From Oscillospiraceae bacterium (GTDB lineage: Bacteria > Bacillota > Clostridia > Oscillospirales > Acutalibacteraceae), in assembly GCA_003505905.1 (NCBI GenBank), contig DNXM01000071.1, positions 1-11,936 of the forward strand: a stretch of 11,936 bases of DNA, in the 5' to 3' direction. Below the pieces are notes generated by a model. The model had not been told where the DNA came from. It was given only the letters and a program-made list of their open reading frames with translations, and ran no database searches. Position 1 is the stretch's first letter. Every line of letters starts with the position of its first letter. Positions 6,420-11,936 of the stretch are shown here, piece after piece. Both the position numbers and the translations under genes were made by a program.

Positions 6420-6555
6420 TTTCTGTGATATTCGCCGACTCGGTGCTCAAACTACCATCAGCGGACAGAAAGGTCGGGGCTTTTCAGCCAAAGCGTTTGC
6501 CGACCGGCATCTCCGCCAAGCAGTTAGCCGCGGGGATGCCCAAAGCTAACGGCTT
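6420..6555. ncRNA. Candidate structured RNA between topoisomerase A gene and secG, family not recognised
   Basis: Almost every base can be placed in abutting helical elements. Domain A: 6420-6426 pairs with 6465-6471 (7 bp), inside which 6433-6438 pairs with 6458-6463 and 6441-6444 with 6454-6457. Domain B: 6472-6477 pairs with 6500-6505 (6 bp), stacked on a 4-bp hairpin 6478-6481/6486-6489. Domain C: 6506-6516 pairs with 6530-6540 (11 bp), and its 13-base loop (6518-6528) pairs with 6545-6555 (10 of 11), an H-type pseudoknot. There is no linker between A and B or between B and C. Strand is unsettled: on the minus strand domain B has a GAAA tetraloop and two helices of A gain G-U wobbles, while domain C gains a wobble on the plus strand. 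On the minus strand it would be the 3' end of the topoisomerase A transcript, starting six bases after its stop; on the plus strand it would have its own promoter. It matches none of tmRNA, RNase P, SRP RNA or common riboswitches that I know. Confidence 0.6.
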
Positions 6556-6560
6556 ACATA

Positions 6561-8801
6561 TCAAAGCAAGGTCATTTGTTCGCCGCTGTCCTCTTCGGAA
6601 AGCAGTGCGCCCAACGACGGCAAGGTCTTTGTGCGGTAACGATAGGGCTTGGCAAATTCGCCTTCACGGTAATCCCGCACCGTCATCAAACGCTGACCCT
6701 TTTTCAGCGTCATAACAGCCACACCCTGCGTATCCTTGGTGGTTTTTGCCGACACGGCACCGGAATGGAACAGCAAATGGCGACCTGCGGACGACACCAA
6801 AACAAAATCACAATCCTCTTCAATGTGGCGCACGGCAATCAGCGGACTTTTATCGCTGTAGGCCTTAATCAGCTTTTTTCGATTGGTTTTGGTCGCATAG
6901 GAACTCATATCGACCTTGGCAACCTTGCCGTTTTCAAAAAAGAACAACAGCCAACCCGAATAATTCTTGGTCACAACCGTATCGAAGTAGGCTTCGTCCG
7001 CCTCCATTTCAAGCTTAGACGGCACATATTCGCCCAACGCACTTGCCTTGGTGAATTCAAAATCGTCCGCCTTGGCTTTATAAACTTGGTTTTTGTCGGA
7101 GAAGAACAGCAGTTCAACATCGTTGGTCGTATCCCATGTGTGGGCAATTTCATCGCCGTCTTTCACCTTTTGTTCGCCGCTCATACGCAGCGACTGCGGT
7201 GTAATCTTTTTGAAATAGCCCTGACCGGAAACAAACAGATGCACGGGCTCATCGGAAACGGCAGGCTCTTCCTCCTGCTGTAAAATTTCGGCTTGGTAGA
7301 TAATCTCACTGCGGCGCTCCTTGCCGAACTTTTTGCTGACGGCTTCCAGCTCTTTGACAATGATTTTCTTGACACGCTGTGGGTGTGCCAAGATGTCTTC
7401 CATATCCTGAATCGCCTGCGTAAGTGCTTCAATATCCTTGGTGTGCTTGAGAATATACTCACGGTTCAGGTGGCGCAATTTGATTTCCGCCACATATTCC
7501 GCCTGTACTTCGTCAATCCCGAAGCCGATCATCAGGTTAGTGACAACCTCCTTTTCTTCTTCGGTGTTGCGAATGATGGCGATGGCCTTGTCAATATCCA
7601 ACAGGATTTTTTGCAGACCTTCCAGCAAGTGCAGGCGTTCTTTGCTTTTTGACAAATCAAAATAGACACGGCGGCGCACGCACTCCGTGCGGAACGCAAT
7701 CCATTCAAGCAACAGCTCTTTCACGCCGAGGACTCGTGGCATTCCGCTGATGAGAACATTAAAGTTGCATGAGAAGGTATCCTCCATCGGGGTTGACTTG
7801 TAAAGCTTGAGCATGAGCTTGTCGGGGTCAACACCTCGCTTGAGGTCAATCGTAATTTTCAAGCCCTTCTTGTCGGTTTCGTCACGCACATCACTGATTT
7901 CTTTGAGCGAACCGGACTTGAATTTTTCAATCATCTTTTCAATGATTGCCTCCGCCGTGGTTGTGGGCGGAATTTCCGTAACATCAATGCAGTTATTTGC
8001 CTTGTCGTACCGATAACGGGCACGAACCTTGATACTGCCCCGGCCTTCGTTAATGACCGTGCGCATTTCATCGGGGTTGTAGATAATCTGACCGCCGCCG
8101 ATGAAATCGGGCGCCTTGATAATTTCGGCTACATCGTAATCATTATCCTTAATCAACTCCGCCGTCACACGGCAGATTTCGTTGAGGTTGAACGGACAAA
8201 TCGAGCTTGCCATACCGACGGCAATACCCGTATTGGCGTTGACCAACACGCTCGGGAAGGACACCGGCAACAAGGTCGGTTCTTTCATGGAGTTGTCGTA
8301 ATTATCGACAAAATCGACGGTATCCTTATCAATATCACCGAACAGCTCCGAACAAATCGGCTCAAGCTTGGCTTCGGTGTAACGGGAAGCCGCCCACATC
8401 ATATCACGGGAATAGGCTTTACCGAAGTTACCCTTGGAATCGACAAACGGATGAAGCAGTGCTTCGTATCCCTTTGACAGACGCACCATCGTATCGTAAA
8501 TGGCGGCATCACCGTGGGGATTGAGCTGCATCGTGCGACCGACAATATTCGCCGACTTCACCCTTGCGCCATTGAGAAGCCCCATTTTATACATGGTATA
8601 AAGGAGCTTGCGGTGCGCCGGCTTAAACCCGTCAATCTCGGGAATGGCACGGGACATGATAACGCTCATGGCATAGGGCATATAGTTGATTTCCAGCGTA
8701 TCGGTGATGCGCTGATTGACCACTTCGCCTGCGCCGAGAATGTGAGCGTTCGGATTTTCCTCGCCGACAAATTCCTTGTCGGGCTTGTTTTTCTTTGCCA
8801 A
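6561..8801 (-). CDS. parC: Type IIA DNA topoisomerase subunit A (ParC/GyrA-like)
   Basis: 746-residue breakage-reunion subunit that works with the neighbouring B subunit to pass one duplex through another. The winged-helix part shows NYMPYAMSVIMSRAIPEIDG at 39-58, NPHGDAAIYD at 94-103 and the catalytic tyrosine Y141 after R140 in AASRYTEAKL. A tower and a coiled coil (about 350-470) follow, then a C-terminal domain of about 255 residues without a recognisable QRRGGKG GyrA box, which argues for topoisomerase IV or a divergent class rather than classical gyrase; the symbol is given on that basis. The helix-4 serine of the quinolone pocket (E. coli GyrA S83) is alanine here (A99), while D87 is kept as D103. 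The start is TTG 8801: a TGA stop lies two codons upstream in frame, and AAAGGAG is ten bases before it. It follows the B gene by 19 bases. Confidence 0.93.
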   Translation of the reverse strand: MAKKNKPDKEFVGEENPNAHILGAGEVVNQRITDTLEINYMPYAMSVIMSRAIPEIDGFKPAHRKLLYTMYKMGLLNGARVKSANIVGRTMQLNPHGDAAIYDTMVRLSKGYEALLHPFVDSKGNFGKAYSRDMMWAASRYTEAKLEPICSELFGDIDKDTVDFVDNYDNSMKEPTLLPVSFPSVLVNANTGIAVGMASSICPFNLNEICRVTAELIKDNDYDVAEIIKAPDFIGGGQIIYNPDEMRTVINEGRGSIKVRARYRYDKANNCIDVTEIPPTTTAEAIIEKMIEKFKSGSLKEISDVRDETDKKGLKITIDLKRGVDPDKLMLKLYKSTPMEDTFSCNFNVLISGMPRVLGVKELLLEWIAFRTECVRRRVYFDLSKSKERLHLLEGLQKILLDIDKAIAIIRNTEEEKEVVTNLMIGFGIDEVQAEYVAEIKLRHLNREYILKHTKDIEALTQAIQDMEDILAHPQRVKKIIVKELEAVSKKFGKERRSEIIYQAEILQQEEEPAVSDEPVHLFVSGQGYFKKITPQSLRMSGEQKVKDGDEIAHTWDTTNDVELLFFSDKNQVYKAKADDFEFTKASALGEYVPSKLEMEADEAYFDTVVTKNYSGWLLFFFENGKVAKVDMSSYATKTNRKKLIKAYSDKSPLIAVRHIEEDCDFVLVSSAGRHLLFHSGAVSAKTTKDTQGVAVMTLKKGQRLMTVRDYREGEFAKPYRYRTKTLPSLGALLSEEDSGEQMTLL

Positions 8802-8820
8802 AATTCACACGCTCCTTTCG

Positions 8821-10803
8821 TCAGCTGACATCGGTCAAGTCTAAATACAGGTGGCCGCAATCGGCAATGTGCTGTTTACGCCCTGCCAAATTATCACCCA
8901 AAAGCAAATCAAACACATCGGATGTTTTCTGCGCCATATCCGGCTCAATTTTAATCAAGCGGCGTGTTTTGGGGTTCATGGTGGTCAGCCACATCATGTC
9001 GGCATCGTTTTCACCAAGACCCTTTGAACGCTGAATGGTGTACCGCTTGCCCTCCAGCTCGGCAAGCACATCGGTCTTTTCACGCTCGGTATAAGCAAAC
9101 CAAGTTTCGTCCTTATAACCGATTTCATAAAGCGGAGATTCGGCGATATAAACATAGCCTTCTTCAATCAAGGTCGGCATCAAACGGTAAATCATCGTCA
9201 AAATCAGTGTGCGAATCTGAAACCCGTCGACATCGGCATCGGTACAAATAATAACCTTGTTCCAGCGCAAATTGTCCAAGCTGAAATTTGAAAGGTCTTT
9301 TGCGCTCTTTCCGCCCTTGACCTCGACGCCGCACCCGAGGACTTTGATTAAATCGGTGATGATGTCACTTTTGAAAATGCGGTCATATTCGCTCTTTAAG
9401 CAGTTCAAAATCTTGCCACGCACGGGAATAATCGCCTGAAATTCCGAATCACGGGACTGCTTACAGGCACCCAAAGCCGAGTCACCCTCCACGATGAACA
9501 GCTCACGCTGATTGACATCCTTACTGCGGCAATCCACAAATTTCTGCACACGGTTTGCCATGTCGTTACTGCTTTGCAGATTCTTTTTCAAATTCTGTCG
9601 GGTCGATTCCGCACGGACACGGCTGCGCATATTCACCAAAACCTGGTTGCAGATTTTTTCCGCATCCAACTTGTTTTCGATGAAATAGATTTCAAGCTGA
9701 TGGCGGAAAAACTCCGTCATCGCTTCTTGAATAAATTTATTGGTAATGGATTTCTTCGTCTGATTTTCATAAGATGTTTGCGTTGAAAACGAGGAAATAA
9801 CCAAAATCAAACAGTCTTCGATATCCTGAAAGCTGATTTTCGGGTCAGTTTTCGTATACTTGCCGTTTTGCTTCAAGTACGCATCAATCTGCGACACAAA
9901 AGCGCTTTTCGCCGCCTTTTCGGGCGCACCGCCATGCTCCAGCCAGCTGGAATTGTGGTAGTATTCCTTGAGCTGAAACTTGTTGGAAAAGCACAGGGCG
10001 GCGTTGATTTTCAGCTTATAATCCTTTTGGTCTTCACGGTCACGACCCACACGCTCACAGCTCCAAAGCTGCGTTGCCGTCATGGCGCTTTCGCCGCCAA
10101 GCTCATCGACATAATCCTTGATGCCGTTTTCATAGCAGTATTCGTATGTATCAAAGCTTTTGCCGACTTGGTCACGCAAAATAAACTGCACCCCTGCGTT
10201 GACAACGCTTTGGCGTTTGAGCATGGACTGAAAATACTCAAGCGGAACGGCAATGTCGGTGAAAACCTGCAAGTCGGGCTTCCACTTGATGCGGGTGCCC
10301 GTATCCTTTTTGTTGTACGGCTCTTTTTGCATTTCGCCGACCGGCTCGCCTTTTTCAAAGGTCAGAAAATATCGGTAGCCGCCGTTTTTGATTTCGGCTT
10401 CCATGTATTCGGACGCATACTGCGTGGCGCAAAGTCCGAGTCCGTTCAAGCCGAGCGAATACTCGTAGCTGCCGCCGTTATTGGTGTCATACTTGCCGCC
10501 TGCATACATTTCACAGAAGACAAGCTTCCAGTTGTATTCGTTTTCCTTTTGGTTGAAATCAACCGGGATGCCACGGCCGAAGTCCTGTACCTCCACCGAG
10601 CCGTCTGCAAAACGGGTGATGACAATCTTGGTGCCATATCCCTCTCTCGCTTCGTCAATGGAGTTGGAAATAATTTCAAAAATTGAGTGCTCACAACCCT
10701 CCAAGCCATCCGAGCCGAAGATAACGGCAGGGCGTTTGCGGACACGGTCTGCGCCCTTGAGTGTCGTGATGCTTTCTTCCGTATACTGTGTTTTTTTCGG
10801 CAT
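8821..10803 (-). CDS. parE: Type IIA DNA topoisomerase subunit B (ParE/GyrB-like), divergent
   Basis: 660-residue ATPase subunit paired with the A subunit downstream. GHKL ATP-binding motifs are present but divergent: VRKRPAVIFGSDG at 21-33 (usually RPGMYIGS), catalytic E43 and metal N47 in FEIISNSIDEA, D74 in QDFGRGIPVD, and GLNGLG at 118-123 instead of GLHGVG. The transducer has QTKKS at 348-352 with the ATP-contacting lysine. The Toprim domain is complete: VEGDSA at 438-443, DADVDG at 522-527, and QRSKGLGE at 591-598. The length fits ParE or a short GyrB, lacking the insert of enterobacterial GyrB. Start ATG 10803 has GAGAGG six bases upstream; the open frame reaches 10851, but those residues run through a hairpin and look non-coding. 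Whether the pair is topoisomerase IV or a second gyrase-like enzyme needs comparison with the rest of the genome. Confidence 0.93.
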   Translation of the reverse strand: MPKKTQYTEESITTLKGADRVRKRPAVIFGSDGLEGCEHSIFEIISNSIDEAREGYGTKIVITRFADGSVEVQDFGRGIPVDFNQKENEYNWKLVFCEMYAGGKYDTNNGGSYEYSLGLNGLGLCATQYASEYMEAEIKNGGYRYFLTFEKGEPVGEMQKEPYNKKDTGTRIKWKPDLQVFTDIAVPLEYFQSMLKRQSVVNAGVQFILRDQVGKSFDTYEYCYENGIKDYVDELGGESAMTATQLWSCERVGRDREDQKDYKLKINAALCFSNKFQLKEYYHNSSWLEHGGAPEKAAKSAFVSQIDAYLKQNGKYTKTDPKISFQDIEDCLILVISSFSTQTSYENQTKKSITNKFIQEAMTEFFRHQLEIYFIENKLDAEKICNQVLVNMRSRVRAESTRQNLKKNLQSSNDMANRVQKFVDCRSKDVNQRELFIVEGDSALGACKQSRDSEFQAIIPVRGKILNCLKSEYDRIFKSDIITDLIKVLGCGVEVKGGKSAKDLSNFSLDNLRWNKVIICTDADVDGFQIRTLILTMIYRLMPTLIEEGYVYIAESPLYEIGYKDETWFAYTEREKTDVLAELEGKRYTIQRSKGLGENDADMMWLTTMNPKTRRLIKIEPDMAQKTSDVFDLLLGDNLAGRKQHIADCGHLYLDLTDVS

Positions 10804-10830
10804 TCCTTTCCCTCTCTTTATACTGCACAT

Positions 10831-10858
10831 TGCCGACACGGGCAAACCCATGTCGGCA
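10831..10858 (-). other. Strong hairpin between ftsH and the topoisomerase B gene
   Basis: Twelve-bp stem with a 4-base loop, read on the minus strand as TGCCGACATGGG, TTTG, CCCGTGTCGGCA. One pair is a G-U wobble on the minus strand (mismatch on the plus), so the RNA form is the ftsH-to-topoisomerase transcript. It starts 13 bases after the ftsH stop and lacks a following U-tract. It may be a weak terminator, an RNA stability or processing hairpin, or an attenuator. Confidence 0.65.
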
Positions 10859-10871
10859 AAAGCATAACAAC

Positions 10872-11936
10872 TTATTCGGTTACGGGAGCTTCCCCGGTCA
10901 TAAACCTCTTAAACATTTCGCCGGACATCTTTTCGTTTTCGATGAGATAGGCGGCAACTGCATGAAGCTTTTCGATGTTGGTGTTCAAAATGTTTTCACA
11001 GCGTTCGTACGCACGGGAAACAATCTTGTTGATTTCGCCGTCAATGCGACCGGCAACGCTTTCGGAATAGTTGCGGGTGTGGTTGAAATCACGGCCCAAG
11101 AACACCTCATCGTTGCCCGAGGTAAAGGCAATCGGACCCAATTCATCGCTCATGCCGTATTTGGTGACCATGCCCCTTGCAATTTCAGTGGCACGCTGAA
11201 TATCATTCGATGCACCTGTTGAAATATCACCGAGAACGATTTTTTCGGAAACACGACCACCTAAGAGCGTAACAATATTGTCGAGCATATCGTTTTTCGT
11301 CGTGTAGCTCTTATCCTCTGTCGGGATGGACATGGTATAGCCGCCTGCCATGCCACGGGGAATGATGGAAATTTCATGCACGGGATCCTGCGTATCCAAG
11401 CAGAAGGTTGCCACAGCGTGACCTGCTTCATGGTATGCGGTCAGGCGTTTTTCTTTGTCGCTCATCTTGTGCGACTTTTTCTCGGTGCCGACTACAACCT
11501 TGACGGTTGCGTCCTCAATTTCACGCATGGTGATAGCTTTTTTATTTTTTCTTGCCGCCAGCAAAGCCGCTTCGTTCAACAGATTTTCAAGGTCTGCGCC
11601 CGTGAAGCCAACCGTTGAACGGGCAATTACCGTCAAATCAACATCGGGTGCTAAAGGCTTGCCCTTGGCGTGAACGGCAAGAATTTCTTCTCGGCCCTTT
11701 TGGTCGGGATAATTAACCGTAACCTGACGGTCAAATCGACCGGGACGGAGCAAAGCCGGGTCAAGGATATCGGGGCGGTTGGTTGCGGCGATGATGATAA
11801 CACCCTCGTTTGCACCGAAGCCGTCCATTTCCACCAACAACTGGTTGAGCGTCTGCTCACGCTCATCGTGACCGCCGCCCATGCCGGCACCTCTGTGGCG
11901 ACCGACCGCATCAATTTCATCAATGAAAATGATACA
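10872..11936 (-). CDS. ftsH: ATP-dependent zinc metalloprotease FtsH, C-terminal part (N-terminus beyond the right edge)
   Basis: Membrane-bound AAA+ protease that extracts and degrades misfolded membrane proteins and some short-lived regulators. The visible 354 residues begin inside the AAA module at Walker B ([13 protein letters not shown]) and continue through the second region of homology with [19 protein letters not shown] and the arginine fingers near 64-70, then the lid and the protease domain. The zinc site is HEAGH at fragment residues 169-173 with the third ligand Asp in STGASND at about 245. The end ([15 protein letters not shown]) is short and lacks the long acidic tail of some FtsH. 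The transmembrane N-terminus and Walker A lie outside the window. The gene is intact as far as visible, and is followed by a hairpin and then the topoisomerase pair. Confidence 0.98.
   Translation of the reverse strand, partial: CIIFIDEIDAVGRHRGAGMGGGHDEREQTLNQLLVEMDGFGANEGVIIIAATNRPDILDPALLRPGRFDRQVTVNYPDQKGREEILAVHAKGKPLAPDVDLTVIARSTVGFTGADLENLLNEAALLAARKNKKAITMREIEDATVKVVVGTEKKSHKMSDKEKRLTAYHEAGHAVATFCLDTQDPVHEISIIPRGMAGGYTMSIPTEDKSYTTKNDMLDNIVTLLGGRVSEKIVLGDISTGASNDIQRATEIARGMVTKYGMSDELGPIAFTSGNDEVFLGRDFNHTRNYSESVAGRIDGEINKIVSRAYERCENILNTNIEKLHAVAAYLIENEKMSGEMFKRFMTGEAPVTE

Noticed and set aside
6433..6448. Minus-strand GAGCACCGAGTCGGCG resembles the terminal hairpin of a Cas9 tracrRNA.
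   Set aside because: There is no CRISPR array, no repeat/anti-repeat match and no cas gene in the window, and the segment is explained as part of domain A of the candidate RNA.
6301..6560. Considered tmRNA, 6S RNA, SRP RNA, RNase P and T-box or common riboswitch identities near secG.
   Set aside because: None of their signature sequences (for example the tmRNA acceptor end, the SRP tetraloop region, the T-box AGGGTGG, or the RNase P GAGGAAAGTC) is present.
6425..6715. Plus-strand 96-codon frame crossing the structured interval.
   Set aside because: It has no ribosome site, low-complexity composition, and runs into the antisense of the topoisomerase A gene.
9868..10686. Plus-strand open frame of 272 codons.
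   Set aside because: It is antisense to the topoisomerase B gene and has no ribosome site or recognisable domain.
10817..10845. TTGCCC-17-TATAAA promoter-like match on the minus strand before the topoisomerase B gene.
   Set aside because: Its start point would fall near 10810, inside the ribosome-binding site and only about seven bases before the ATG, and the -35 box lies in the hairpin stem.

Overview
The window reads as ordinary chromosomal DNA of an anaerobic Firmicute, most likely a gut-type clostridium near Ruminococcaceae/Oscillospiraceae. The reasons are strong AGGAGG-type ribosome sites, sigma-A style promoters, the four-cysteine form of L28, a CDP-glycerol-transferase family protein, and protein sequences of clostridial character. 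This placement is inferred from sequence character only. All eleven protein genes lie on the minus strand, so transcription runs from right to left.

From the right edge leftward: the C-terminal part of ftsH (cut by the window edge); an intergenic 12-bp hairpin; a type IIA topoisomerase pair (B subunit, then A subunit 19 bases later); a compact interval of about 140 bases that folds almost completely and encodes no protein; secG with its own promoter and terminator; an EamA/DMT transporter; a promoter with an upstream 11-bp direct repeat driving a DUF2238-like membrane protein and a coupled small acidic protein of unknown function; rpmB (L28) with its own promoter and terminator; then a tightly packed trio of a CDP-glycerol glycerophosphotransferase-like protein, a metallophosphoesterase (ATGA overlap) and a GH2 beta-galactosidase (13-base gap, TTG start) that runs off the left edge.

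The left half mixes housekeeping genes (rpmB, secG, topoisomerase, ftsH) with accessory surface and carbohydrate genes. Two of the accessory units (the glycerophosphotransferase trio and the EamA gene) start only about 20 to 35 bases after the terminator of a strongly promoted housekeeping gene, with no clear promoter of their own. They may live on terminator read-through. Three promoters share a TTGC-type -35 box, a 17-base spacer and an extended TGN -10. Those of rpmB and secG also share a nearly identical 18-base block around the -35 box.

The most unusual item is the interval 6420-6555 between the topoisomerase A gene and secG. Four helical elements abut with no linker, one of them an H-type pseudoknot and one capped by a GAAA tetraloop on the minus strand. 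I do not recognise the RNA family, and the coding strand is not settled: loop and wobble evidence mostly favours the minus strand, while a TTGACA-17-TAAAAA promoter points at it on the plus strand. No CRISPR array, insertion sequence, tRNA, rRNA or prophage gene was seen.
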